DNA of 64,000 nt from Lepidurus packardi (Eukaryota > Arthropoda > Branchiopoda > Notostraca > Triopsidae), in contig JAKZAN010000001.1 in assembly GCA_023053545.1 (NCBI GenBank), positions 7,522,565 through 7,586,564 of the forward strand, given 5' to 3'. Positions 28,156 through 42,073 of this stretch are shown here, one piece after another. The position numbers and the translations under genes were made by a program. The notes under the pieces are model-generated. The model was given only the letters and a program-made list of their open reading frames with translations. It had not been told where the DNA came from and made no database searches. Within the stretch, counting starts at the first letter, position 1. Every line of letters begins with the position of its first letter.

Positions 28156-31100
28156 TTAAAGTTTCGGCACTTTCCACTGTAAATTGTTGAACCAGGATTT
28201 GGATTGCACTGAATTACGTTCAGTTAACAACGGCTCCTTCACGAATTCCACGTTGTCCAGGGCCCATTGATCCCAACCGTCTCCTCCGTGTTCGGGTTGC
28301 CACCACCTCAACTGCAAACCTGCTTGACGAGCCTTGACAGGCAAATGTAGCGAAACAACTCTTCCCTGCCAGGAAAACTTGATAAGATATTTTTAGTACG
28401 CCTATTTTTCTTACTTGAGAATAGTCTGCTTGGCCATACATCCCCAGTAAGTACCAATCTACCCCATGATTGGTGGTGAAATGCAAATAAATCGATTTTT
28501 CTAAAGCCAGGGTGGTCTCATTTTTAGCCCGGCAGCTTTTCCGCCCATTCACAGCCCCAGTTCGCAACGCAAAAAGCATCTTGCTAGAAACGCGAAAAAG
28601 AGATAAACTGAACAAAAATCAAGCATCTAATTTCCGAACCTGACTTCCTGGGCACTGAAAGGTTGAGTGATAGCCAATCTTTCCTGACATCCTCCAAAAT
28701 ACAATTGCTTTCCTTGCGCTACATTTCCACACTCGTGATTAACTTCCCCACCGTACACCAAAGCCCATTTATCCCCTTCGATCTCGGATTCAAATGGATC
28801 AAGCCAAGGACTTGGCAAAGCGTCAACCCATTCTCTGCCAGGAGAGCAATCGAGCTCTATCAATGTAACTTATTAGCCAAAGAACCTGTCCCATTACTAA
28901 CCAAAATATCTTTACTTTCGAATCCAGGATCGCACTCACATTTCCCATGGACACAATCGCCATGTCCGTAGCATAATTGTGGACACGCATTTCCTATATA
29001 AATGTCATCCAAAGCCCACAAATCCGAGCTGGCATTCACTCCCGATTCCTGAATCCAACGAAACTGCGTTCGCCTAAAAACATTCTTTTACGTAAAAAAA
29101 CACCAACGCTGTTTCGTTCCTCTTCAGAAAAACGAAGAAATAGAAGATAATTACCCTGAATGGGTCATATCCGGCAAAGCGTAGGTCACCCTCGTCCACG
29201 AAGAATACAAGTTCACTGTAAACTTGGAAGGGTACTGGGGATCGGTATTATAGCACTGCGGAGAATTATGGTTGGGCAAACAAGCGGGAATCACTTCAGT
29301 CCAATTTATGTTAGGAGTGCGAAATTGTAGTCTTACAGGCTCCGCTAGTATACAACTGCTCGGTATTCTTCCGCAGCCCACTCGAATCTACCGAAGTTGA
29401 TTTAATATGATTACAGATAGTCAGAGCTGAACACAGAAGGTATTGTTACTTTGAACTGGATCATAGTTCCAGCAACGACAATAGCTGGTTTGGATGTCAA
29501 CGATCGTTCTCCTTCTTCATTAGCCTCGGGCCATTGCATAGTTGGTCCAGAACCCTCTAATGCATTGCATTGCTCTACCGCCATATCGCCTTGTGGGTGA
29601 AACAGCCACCAATCATGACTTGCAGACTGGCTATCTGCAAAACTATCGTAGATATCCGCAGCACGTACATCCGATCCACCCATGTACACGTTATCCAAGG
29701 CCCAAGGTACGGTAGCGTTTTGTGCATTTTGGCCAATGGGCTGCCACCACCGAATGAGGGTCGCAGCTGTGTGACCCTGTTCTGGTATGTTCAATACTGC
29801 ATGAATAACTTTCCCATACCACCCATATTCCGCCAGCAAGTACCATTCTAACCCTAAAAATTAGAAAAGTCATCTGCCGTTTTAAGGAACCTGCCTTCAT
29901 TGCCGTTTTTGTTTGTATTCCAAACTTTTTGTTGTAAACTTTTCGAGAATTTATTATTATTTATTTAGATTTTTTTTTTAGTATTGCTTATTATTATTAT
30001 TTATTTATTTACATAATTAATTATTTTTCTATATTTATTACTATTATTTTATTTATTATGAATTATAAAAACATTATTTTAATGCAAATTATTTATGAAA
30101 GAGTAATTTATGCAAAATATCTACCATTATTGACTGAAAACTCGACGTAAACACTTGTAGAAGTACTATTCTGATTCTGGCAACTGCTTCGGTTGTTCTC
30201 GGATCCAATAAGCAGTACAAATTGCAAAGTAGGCGAAATGCGTAAGTCGACAGGTTTGCTCACTGCCATTCGTAAGCCCGGTCCAGAGAAAACTAGAGCT
30301 AGACCATCCATCAGCTTCTGACAAGGTAAAGTCACCTCTCCGCCCATGATTAAGGACCAGTGAAGTGGGTCCACATATCTTAGGTTGAAGTCGTCTTTAA
30401 TCCACATCTAAATTCAAGCGAAAATAAATCTGCAGTGCTAAACTAGAATATAAATAAGTATTTACGGGTGATTCTTCGTTGACAATGCTACAATCCGATC
30501 CGGAATATCCCTTTCGGCATTGGCAAGATTCTTGGACGCAAATCCCACGACCGAAACAGAGCCCAGGGCAGGAGGCCGAGCTTAAATGCACATTAGCTAA
30601 TGCGAAACGTGGTAAGCCTGGTGACGTCATTGGCACCGCCCAATCAGTGTAAGGAAACTGAATCCAGCGAAGTCTCAACGTTCTGCAAATATAAGAAGCA
30701 TTAGTACAGTAAATGGTCAAATCCCGGAAAGGTTGAACAATTTATTGTTAAAAATCACGTAAAAAATTATCAATAAGGATTAAAACTTCGAAAAAATAAC
30801 TTACTTGAAAGACGTCAATGGGCTACCGATGACATAAACGAAATTAGTCCAATTGAGAGGCGCATTATAAACGCTGGGAGCAGAAATAATTCCTCCTGCT
30901 GCTCCATGTAGTTTTTGCTCTCGGAGTAAAGACCATGTTACTCCACCATCGGTTGATCCTTGCAGCCAGACTGGCGCGTTTACAGCTCCTTCAGCCAGTG
31001 ATGTCTTTCCGCAGCCCAAAGCTAAAGCAAAGTTAAGGACAAGAGTTTCTATCTTGGAAGACATGGGAATGTCTGCAGTCTCCATGATAGCTCCATGATG

Positions 31101-34100
31101 GGCAGTAGCTTTTCCCAACCATAAACTGCCGTTATACTGACAATAAGAAGAGGCTGAGGTCATTTCGTCTTGCCGAAGCCAGTATTGCGAGTCCTGGAAA
31201 GTTCCCAAACTTATTTGCAGTGCCGGTACTGCTAAAAAACTGTCTATCGCCCAGTCAGCTTCCGCATGACCAGTATTTACCGGCTGCCAGAGCCTTAAAC
31301 GTGTTCCTACTTTCCTAGCTTCGTTTGGCAGTCGTACAGTTACCAGTCTATCCAAAACGTGCGCAATGAACATAAAAAAGTCACGAAATATCCTACTTGG
31401 GTTGATTGTAGTCCCAAAGACGTAATTCTAGCAAGGTTTTCCATTCGTTATGCAAACTGAATTGCAGGACAACATTGGTGTTTCCACTTCTGGTCAGGTT
31501 TCCTAGACAACCAGCTTGGAAATGAAACTGCAAAGCTCCAACAGCCATTAAATTTAGCGGTCGAGTTTCAGCGTAACGACTACATGCCTAACAGGCATAA
31601 ATGCGTATTAGAAAGAGACAATATGCATATAACTCAATTCCGACTAAAAAAAAAAAAACAGATTATAGAAAGCATGCTTTGTACCCCATAAAAATGTAAA
31701 GCGGTATCGGGTCCTACTCGAGGACACAAATCCGATATTTGTCCTCCGGCTACGACTTGCCAATATGCTGAATTAGCAGTTCTGTCGAACGTTTCTTTGA
31801 TGGATTGCGGCAACGAAGTTTGCGTGACGTCACAAGCATCGCCTATTATCAAATCAAACATTCTTAATTTAGAAAAAATTAGTTCCAAATGCTTACGCAC
31901 CTTCCCAAGGGAAATCGCAAAGACACTGACCAGAATCACATCGACCATGGCCAGAGCAAGCTCCGGGACATTCGTCACCTACATAAACCGAACTGAGTGC
32001 CCAACTTGCGCCAGCCACGCCTCCCGTATCCCTCCATCTTAAGCGCAAGGTTTTGGTCCTAAGAGAAATATAATCTCAATCTGAATGACTTTGTTTTCAT
32101 CGTTGAAACGTACAATGTCACTTCAGGCAAATCGAAAGTATAACGTCTACCAGGCAACGTCATTGACAGATCCGCAGGTAAAACCGATCCCAGTTCATAA
32201 TCTGTGCACTGCCAGGAGCTTTTGCCACTATTGGTTCCATAACCATACAGACAAGGTTGTTGTAATACTTTCCAAGTTTCACCCATGTCTACCGAGTATT
32301 CGACAATCACCACTAAACAGTGAAAAGAAATAATGAAATCGTAAGATTTCGGAATCATTTAATTTTTTTTTTACTGTAGCATTGAGAATGATGTTGGCAT
32401 CCCGTAATAAGTTGGAATTGCACGTAACTCTGTTCTCCTAATACAATATCCGTGGTAATAGCCACACGATTTTCTCCTGCAAAATAAACGTAAATAATAA
32501 ACATAATTACACATAAACAAAAAACATAAAGAAACAATAATTACACAAACATAATTACATAATGGTGATTTAAAAGATAGCACATTCGAGAGTCTTGAAC
32601 TTCGCCTACCATTGAAATGTAGAGCAGTTACGTTGCTCTGACAAATAGGTCCAGATGTTCCTCCTACGCGCAAGAGCCACTGACTGGCTTGAAGTGTCCT
32701 GAAATCATCCGACAAGGCTATTACTGCACTATATTCTCCGCCTACGAAGATATCATCTATAGCCCAAGCGGAATCGGGCTTTGGTTCCGGTTCCCAGAAC
32801 CTTAGCCTTGTCAAGCCGCCTAGAGCCTGTATTTCTGTTGGTAAAACTATTGAAATGAACTGCGAGGGCTTGTCGTACTCCATCAGCAAACTTTCTAAGC
32901 TTTGCCAATCTATTCCACCGTTGGAAGAGTACTGAATTAGTATCGTGGCTGAAGAAGTATTGCTCAAGGCGCACGACTTTATGTAGATCTGAAGAACACT
33001 GTAAGGGAAAAAATCAAAACATCAAGGATTTCATCGGAGAATCGGAGAAAAAAAATCATGTCACCTGGGCTGGGTAAGATTTAAATCGTATGTTTCTAGT
33101 AATCTCATGACAGGATCGTGAAAAACGAAGGCTGTACCAGCCGCCAATTGGCCACACCCACCGCTAATTTGACCTCCAAGTGCCCTTTTCCATTTGAGAC
33201 TGTCCGGGTCTTCGCTGTCAAAGTTTTCTCTTAGTCCAATTGGAATCTCGGAATGACTGATCTCTTTTTCGCAAGCATCCCCCTCGTAGTTCGTATCACA
33301 AACGCAGGTTTGGTTCTCGGTACAGAAACCGTGTCCGTTACATCTATCCAGACAAGGAGGGCCGACATAAACTGCGTCGAGGGCCCAATGAGGGGCTAAA
33401 AGGGGCCAAGGTGACCTTTCTTGCCTCCACCTGAATCTCGCCGGCCTATTATAAGATTTATATCTATGATTTATTTAATTTTTTTAAGATTTATTTGATT
33501 TATTTAATTTTTTAATATTTTAATTTTCTTTTAAATTTCTGTTTTAAGTTGCATAATTCTCATGATAGAGCAGTCATCACTGCCATCTTTTGACAAAAGG
33601 GATCTACTATTTGAATACACCCTGGCCTTCAGCAAAACAGATTGCATACCCAATAATCTGCAAGGACTGCAGCGAATAAGTCGAGCGTTGCCACGTACTC
33701 TCCGCATTTGCATAGTATATCGATGGCAAATCTTGAACGGTGGAATCTTGGCTATTTTTCTCTCGCAAAAGGGCCCAATGAGCTCCTCCATCGATGGAAT
33801 ACTCCAAGACCACGTAACCTTGGCTATAAAATTGACCACGACAACCAACTTTGATCTAGAAATACATTCTGAAAAAGTTACATTCCCCATATTATGTTTA
33901 TTAACTTGAAATTGGAGAACGGAGTTTTCAGTTACAAGTATATCTCGAGTGACGGCGTAATTATGCCCGGAGCTCGTCGAAAAAACTAGCGCCATTTGGT
34001 CTTCGGGCCTGCAGAAATTATTCAGAACGAGAATTATAGCGACGCACACTAATTTTCATTTCTTTTTAAATTCACGTGGTACAAAAAGCTTCTACGCGTC

Positions 34101-37100
34101 CACCAGGGTACGTTAACCAGCCTTCATCTCCTGGCTCGCCCGATTGCAAAGTGCTCGAGAATAAGCCCACAACCCCTCCGACTACCAAGAATTCGTCCAA
34201 AGACCAAGAATAGTCCTTCTCTTCTAAAAACACCAAAGGAAATTATGGTTCTTATTGTAAACAGATCCAATATTTTCAGACGGATTACTTGAAAGCTGTG
34301 GTTGCCACAATCGGAAACGTGTGGCGTTAGTTCGTATTTGGGGATGCCATTTCAGTGCAATAACATGGGTTTCGGGTTGAAACGAGGCCACCAAACTCTG
34401 TTAGAAGTGCATTAGTGTTAATAATGTCAATAGTGTAAAATAGTTAATAGAATAGTTAATATGTCAATAGTGTAAAACAGCATCAATTTTATTATAAGGG
34501 GTAAAGTACCTTAACTAACTCCCATGTTATGCCTCCATTCGTCGAGTATTGGAACAAGACGGTGACGTTCTGTTCCATACATGCCTGCCATGTCCATTGA
34601 ACGTAATTCGCACTAGCAATATCCAGGTCTGGAGTTTCAATCAACCGAGAATTTTCCTATAAAAAATGAATACTCATAATAAATTACAGAAGGTGAATTC
34701 TATCAAGTAATAAGTTAATTTATATTACTTGGTTAAACATAAGCGCTTTGCCATTCACAGGAACACATTCTTGAGTGCTTCGCGCACCACGAATTTTAGG
34801 CCAATAGGTTTGTTGGTCAAAAGTTTCTTTTAATTCGCAAGGTAAGGCGAACTGCGGAACACAGTGCAATCCAAAAAACCCGTCATCGCACCTAAAAAAC
34901 ACCAATTTGAATTAAATGGATAAAATTATTCCGTAATACAATGAACCTATTTCCTTTTTTTTTTTTTTTTTTTTACCTACAAACGCCTTGCACACATGCC
35001 CCATGGCCTGAACACAACCAAGGACACTGGTCACCTAAAGCCACACCCCTCAAAGCCCATCCAGTTGTTAAATTCGTGGCTGTAGCTTTGGAAATCCACC
35101 GAAATCGAGTCTGGCCTGACCTTGGGTGCACAAACCGAAACTGTAAATATATATTCTCAACAAAGAATAAGCATTTACCATGTGGGTTTGTGTAAAGGGA
35201 CCGTAAGACGCATCCACTCCGTATAATGCTGTGCGTGATACTCTGTAGGTAAATCGTAATGTGGGCAGCCGCGTTTGGGGGGTGTGCAGCCTTCTTCCAG
35301 TAACTGCCAGCTAACTCCCCAGTCTCTAGAATACTCCAAACGTAACTTTGGAAGTTTGCGCGTCCAGCGCAAAGTCTCTGTGTCGAGATTACATCCAAAT
35401 CGAAGTTCGAATTGCAAGAAACTGGACGAGCTTACTTCAAAGTCCCATGTTTCCGCAAATGTGTCGCCTTCTAAAATAGCAAATCATTTAACTGAATTAT
35501 CGAAGACTTGTGAAGTATACTTGGTAAAACTTCTAAATATAGTCCATTTTCAGGGCAGGGTATTAATGCAGGCTTCTGAACGTCGAACCATGGATGAGGG
35601 AAAGTTCCTATCACTGAATCCGCTTGGTATTTTCCTGTGTCTTCGAAAGATCCCGGATTGTTATCCTTCAAGGTAACCACGTCAGACAAAGACCAAGCTA
35701 CTTGGTCTACAAAATATATATACTTTTAAAACAATTTAAATTGCAAGAACTAACGTACCATTTTTCTCTGATTCAGCGTATTGCTGCCATTTGATGGACG
35801 TCGCTCGTGTCTTCATCTGGGCTGGAAGCGGCAACAAAACGCGTTGTCGATTGCTGAATTCAGAACCAGAAAGATTTTTCCACAACGTCCAAATGAGTCC
35901 GTTATGAACACTGTAGAAGAGCTGAACAGAATCCAAATCTTTAGCTTGGGAGCAAGCTAAACTGCCAGGTAGCTTTCCACCAATTTGCATCCGAAACGAC
36001 AGGGTTCTATAACGGACACAATATATCAATTTGGAATCGTTTAAGGTCGGAAATAAACCAACGCTTACCTAACATGTGACAAGTCTAACTCGCGAGTTTG
36101 GGCTACACGTGGCCGTTTCTGGTCCATTAATAACGCTGTTTCTAAATCACAATCAGATCCCATAGTTCCTCCATCCACAAACTGCCAAACATCGAGCAAA
36201 TGTTCTGCTCGCAGGTAGTCCACTATTCCGGGATCATTTACGACGCTCCCATCGCTGCAGTCTTCCCCTACAAACACATATTCACGCTCTTACAGACCTC
36301 CGAAACTATTCTAAGAAGTTACCGTAAAAACCATCATGGCAAGCGCACCGAGTGTGATTACAAAAGCCATGTCCGGAGCAGAAATTCGGACAGGAACCGA
36401 TACTCAGTTTTGCTATGGCTAATGGCCGTGACGAATTTGAGGATATCCAACGCAGTCGAGCAGTTCTATAGAAATAGACAATACGTCTCACAAATACGGT
36501 ATAGCTTGCACGCATTTTTGCATTACCTGTTAAATAGTGACTCCGGTATTGGAGCAGCAAAGTTTGTCCATCTACATAAGTTTCGAAGGTGAGAATCCGT
36601 GAGATTAAACCACAAATTTCCATCAAGACTGTATTGCAAAGTCACGCTTCCTAAAACTGTTTCGTTGCAACTAGAATGTATCTATACAGTGTAATGTTAA
36701 CATGAAACGTGTTGCTTATAGTATGTTTTGAGAAAAATACTTGGTATTGGACCACGAGATCAGTAGTGAATAGTATTGGGTTCGTAAGAAGCATATGTTC
36801 TCCCAAACTTCCCCACAGAAGTACATCTTCTTCACCGCAGTACGACGACAGCTGCAAATCCGACTTCAGAGGCAAAAGCCATAACGATTCTGAACCCAGC
36901 ATTTCCTAAAAAAAAAAAAAATAAAAAAAAAATCCATCGAAAATTGGAAAAGAAAATCTTACAACTCCGGAGATGGTTGTAAGATTGACAGGATTATCTT
37001 GCGACTCTAGCGAAATAATCCTTAAGGTCCACGTATGGTTACCAGCTAATTGCGGTTTTTGCCAAAATCGGAATCGAATCCAACTAGTTTTAGAATTCTT

Positions 37101-40100
37101 AGGAAATTCCAAGCTTTCTAGACTAGATTCGACCAACACATTTCAGCATCCAATTAATTAAATTATATGGAGAAATTACTTGGGTTCTTTGAAGTACCGG
37201 GAAGTGAAAAGTTTCCAAAAAGTCCACTCTGCCCCGCCCTTTTCAGAAAACTGCAACTCAAGCTCGAAATCTTCCTTGGGGAATGACATCTGAAGTGTAA
37301 AAACCAATCGCCCTTGAGTGGAGTAAGGCATGTCGTTGGTTTCTAAGCTACGTAAGCCAGCGTGAACGAAATGTACCCCACCGCTCGTATTCCAATTCCC
37401 TCCAATGGTTTTGTACTCCGGAGGACGTTGCGAAGGTATACATTCGCCTTTAAAGTTAGTTTCGTCACAGCTTAACATAAGAAATTACTTGGGGCTTCGT
37501 TCTTAAATGCTACTTTTTACCTGCAGCCTCCTTCAGTGCACTGCCCGCGATGCCAGCAATATTTTGTACAAGGTGGCCCTACGTATAAGCGGCTTAAACC
37601 CCACGGAAGCTCTTTCGATGTAAACGACGTTTGTGTGAATTTTAAGCGGACTGAATTTCCCCAACTATTCCTCGGTAACGGAACACTAAGGCGTGTCCAA
37701 TTTTTCAATGCGGTTACATGGTATGGAAACCCGTATTTTTCTTGCACATTCAGCCAGGCTACGCCTTCATCCAAGGAATATTCCAAGCCGAGCTATTAAA
37801 AATACAAAACAGAATCATCATTGGGAAATTTGCAATGAAGTCCAGTAAAACGTACCTCACCATCGTCAATGCCTGAACAGGTAGATAATTCAGCTTGCAG
37901 AACCCAACCAGCACCAACTTGGATAGGTCCGGCTTCCAACTGATGAGATACTAACCACACACTATCCCTGCCGCAATAATGCCCCCACTGGCCTGACGCA
38001 GGGCGCATTAAGTGCAAATTTGTGGTCGGTTGAGTTGAATTCCAATATAAAGGGCCTGGTAAGGACTCAGCTACATAGAAATCATCAATGGCAAAAATGT
38101 CTTGGTTTTTGCCCGAGTGTAATGGCTGCCATAAACGTAACTGACAGGATGGGCCTCGCAATTTCTCCGGTATTGAAATTCGGTATTGTCTTTACAAAAA
38201 AAAGGAAAAGAAATATGTTTAAATTTTTTAGTAGTTTAGTAATTATATTAGTTTGGTACAAAGTATAGCAAAAGTAAGCTTAATAGTAACTAAAAAAGAA
38301 AAAGATTTGTCAGAAGTGGGATTTGAACCCACGCCCTCTAACGAGGACCAGAATTCACCATAGCCCGTTGCGGGGCAAGCTTGCACTTGAGTCTGGCGCC
38401 TTAGACCGCTCGGCCATCCTGACATACGAGTATTATCAACTTGTAAGGATTATATTACAAATTATGACCTTTATACGAAGCGTTGGGGGTAGTCGCTGCA
38501 AGTAGATTAACGGAGAGGAACCTTAACAGCGTTCAACTTGAGAATGCTAGCAAACGTTTAAACTTAAACGAAGCCTCTTATGAGTTTTTAAAATTTTTAT
38601 CCGTTTTGAAAACAGTGACAGCGAATGCAGCATTACAATTCAAGTACCGAAAACCAATACAGAGAACAATTTACCTTGTTTCTTGTCCACTGGTTGTTCC
38701 AAAGTGCTGAATTAGGTCCCAGGTTAATCCTCCATTACAGGATCCATGTAAGTAAAGTCGTTCGCCTGGTCTATCAGGCCCAGGACATAAGCTACGGCTA
38801 CTAGCCGGTCCTCCTACCTTGATGGTCAATTGTAGTTGCGTTGCTCGTGTAGTATTGACGGCTCGAGTAAGCAAGAGTCGGCTATGTTCTCCCGCAAACA
38901 CAAAGGCGTAATCCAAAGAAACTATTCCACACTGGAGTGAGGAAAAACCTCCCACAATCTAAGATGAAACTGATTAACTATCCAAAACCTGGCGTGCTAA
39001 ACTTATTTAATTATACCTTGGAGAAAGTTTTGCTTAAATCCGATTGACTATCGAAGTTTTCTTTCAGACTCACCGCAGTGCGCACCAAAGCCACTTCGCA
39101 AAACGCCCCAGTGAAACCCAAATCGCACCTAATTAAGCCTTTTAAATAAGCAATCAACTTTCCGCCATCCTTTGCGGTATTACCTGCAAATACCCCTAGG
39201 CTGGCAATCCCCTTTGCCGTGACAAGAATTAGGGCAGTGTCCAACATAAACCTTATCGATGGCCCAAGAAGGTCCTTTTTGCTTTAAACGCCCCTTTTGT
39301 GTAAATCGAATTCTTGTGGTCGCACTCAAAGCCGCGTAGGGTAGAATTGCACTAATTCTCTGCCCCCTATAAAGACACAAAATTACGTTACTACTACGGA
39401 ATTACGAAATGACCAAAATACTTACGGATCAATTTCTAAGCTAGAATAAGACGTTTGCTGTCCCATATGTGCCCCAAGGCAAACAGGGGGAAGACATGAA
39501 GTTTGCAGGTTACTCCAAACACCCCCTTGATCATTCGAGAATTGCACTGAAATTTGCAAATTGGTAGACCCGTTGCCCTGACAGTCTAACTGGGCACTAA
39601 ACTGCAAAGCGTGTTGAGGACGACTGGGTAATATGGGTAAAAGTATGATCTGGCCAATAGTCCATGCTGGATTGAAAAGCGGATTCTCTCGTCCCAGTTG
39701 CCAGCAAATTCTCGCTTGCGATTTCTGAGCACTTGATGGAATGACTAATGAAATCGATCGTGCTTCCTACGGCAAAAAATTCAAAATTAAACACGCAGGT
39801 AGAAATGTTAACCCACTTTTCGGACGAGGAGAACGTTTTGCTGCAAATAGTGCTTCTCGCCTTGACTTTCAAGCCACACGTACATCCGGGCAGCTTGAGA
39901 CATGACGGAAGCACTTTGGTTGCCAAAGCAGTCTTCAAAATACGGCGCCAACCGATATCGTAGGTTTCCCGCCAAACTCGCGTTCAAAAATCCCGTACAT
40001 GCAAAAGCAGCGCTGTTATTTTTTTCCATCCTAAACAGAAGCTTGTCTTCTTGGCAAAAAACTGGCGCTACTCCTTGCAACAACCATCTGAATAAAACTT

Positions 40101-41671
40101 ATGATTAACTTGCCTTACTTGTAATTCATTTTTACCCTTGATTAGCAGGGGTTTTCAAATCCGCCTTCCATAAAATGTCATCCGTCAATGGTACCGACGA
40201 TAGTTGCAGATCCCTCGTTGTGGCCCAATTGGGTTTCTTGTTATTGCTATCGAATCGTAACGAAAATCCCGACCCGCCACAAGTTCTCTAAAATTTTGAA
40301 AGAATCGACATATTTATACATGAACGCCACCTTATGAAGCAATACATCAATTGTTCCTCCAGGGAAGAAGATCCATTTCGAGGGATCGAAAGGATCGAAA
40401 TTAGCTTGAAGAAACGTTGGGCGGCGATCGGCATTGCTAATAGCCACATCGTCTAATCCCACACATTCATTTCCGTACGATTGTAACTGGAAACAAACGT
40501 CCAGCTTCCTAGTTTGGATCGGCAACGGAAGAATGTGTATCGCGACATCTTTGCTCTTAGGACTAAAATGAGAAACTTCTCAATCACTATCAGTTTACTT
40601 TAATTCAACTAACTTACTAACCTGAACTTTTGGAGTTCGGTAATGTTTACACACTTGCCGTTTTTCCATTGCCCATACGAGACCGTCAAATTAGCTTCGG
40701 TTTCCGCTAGGGGCGTCAAGTTCGAATGATTGCCGCAGGGAGATTTGGCTAGGGCGAACTGTAATACTCCGGCAGTAGTGCAGTTTAAGACATTAGTAGT
40801 AATACTGCCGTTACATAACTGCACGCCAGAATTATACAAAACCGAGCCGCATTCATCTCCCACTTTAAGATTATTCGATTCACTCCTAAATCCGAACACC
40901 ATAAAGAATTGTCAACGAAATGATAATAAATTTACCATAGACTTATATCCAAATCTTTTCGCATGGCAAAATCGTCTCTAAAAATTACTCCCTCTTCGTG
41001 AATCCCAGCTAAGACCACGTTTACATCGTTCAAAGATCCTTCCTCGCATATCTGGTAGACTGATACGTCTTTCATCAAAATCTGCCCCTGAAACGTTGCA
41101 GTGGCACTACGAAAATGCATGCAGTAAATATAAATGAAATTATGAATGTACAAAGCAATTTACATAAACTGAACACAGCCCGTGTTTGCAGGCGGAGCCA
41201 TCCACAAGAACGTCACGTTGGAATTTGGTTCTCTTCCAATATACGAATGCACTACGGAACACAATTGTCCGCTGGATTGCTTCTCAGGAAATGAAAATAG
41301 CAGAAATGAAGGAGCGGTAAATGAAGGGGGCGTGGAGTACACCCCTGTCATGAGAAATCCGTCGAAAGGTGTACTCAACCAGGCATTGACTGCAAGTAAT
41401 CAATCGAAATAACGTCACTCTTATGCGAAATTAAGGGATTCAATCATGTATACAACAGTTTAATAACTTTACCTTCATAGATTTGCCCAGGGGTGTAAAA
41501 CATAGGATTTTCCGATAAACTCAATTTGAATGACGTCGCACTTGAAATGGATTGACCAGGGGCGTGGTAATCGCAGAAAAAAAAAAAAGGTGAAAGCATT
41601 CCTCCAGATTTAATAACCAAAAGAAACAGAAAGCCAACAACACTTCTCCATTTCGCACCGCGGGTCTCCAT
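28156..41671 (-). CDS. RELN: Reelin, full length (reeler domain plus eight reelin repeats)
   Basis: Reelin is a large secreted matrix signal; in vertebrates it binds ApoER2/VLDLR and guides neurons. The start at 41671 gives a hydrophobic leader, then the reeler domain over exons down to about 40935 ([34 protein letters not shown]). Eight reelin repeats follow, each with an EGF-like module near 39240-39085, 37575-37440, 36400-36270, 35020-34865, 33357-33270, 31970-31890, 30575-30490 and 28990-28925 (for example [14 protein letters not shown]). BNR/Asp-box motifs recur ([33 protein letters not shown]), as do RWxQ/WALDxVYVG strands before each EGF. About 40 short exons give an estimated 3,300-3,500 residues (human 3,460). 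The last exon ends [12 protein letters not shown]...VPKL and lacks the Arg-rich C-terminal tail of vertebrates. No frame break was found, but not every junction was checked base by base. Confidence 0.95.
38308..38423 (-). tRNA. tRNA-Leu(CAA) with intron
   Basis: The minus strand reads GTCAGGATGGCCGAGCGGTC with D arm, anticodon arm (CAGACTCAAG, anticodon CAA at 38387-38389), a ~32-nt intron (TGCAAGCTTGCC...), the 3' half TTCTGG, a long variable arm, and T arm GGGTTCAAATCCC; the acceptor stem closes perfectly (GTCAGGA/TTCTGAC + A). Eukaryotic tRNA-Leu(CAA) genes commonly hold an intron just 3' of the anticodon. A T-rich pol III terminator follows (CTTTTTCTTTTTT). It lies in a reelin intron on the same strand as reelin. 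Confidence 0.97.
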
Positions 41672-42073
41672 GCTCTTTAACTCGCTCTTTTAGGTCTTGA
41701 AACACTTATTCTGATTGACCATGTGTATATTTCGAAAAGGCACACTTTGTCTTCGTAGAGTTACAAAGGCCAGCAGATACTTGACTGAGTAGAAACAAAA
41801 ATACGAACTGTAGAGCATTTCGGATGCGCTTACGGCCTTGATAGGTGGTTTTATCAAGCGGAAGTGGGGCGGGGTTATCTTGAAAAGGCCATCCGAGATC
41901 ATCCATTTGCTCTGGGTTAACGGTTTCTTTCCCACAGCATCCGTATGAACGGCCATTAGTATATTGAGTCACAGCAATTAAAGTTTTAGGAAAATATCTG
42001 TTAAGCGTTTACGTAGTATAAAAGAGATATTCTAAGGGAAAAGGAAGGCAAACGGTGTATTCAGAGAAGCCTA
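41672..42073 (-). promoter_or_regulatory. Reelin 5' flank / ORC5 3' flank
   Basis: These 402 bp separate the ORC5 stop from the reelin start on the same strand and must contain the reelin promoter and 5' UTR. An 88-codon minus-strand frame (41706-41972) shows no domain and is more likely leader sequence. No TATA box was clear. Confidence 0.4.

Noticed and set aside
41706-41972. 88-codon minus-strand frame between ORC5 and reelin
   Set aside because: No recognisable family; position fits the reelin leader or promoter.
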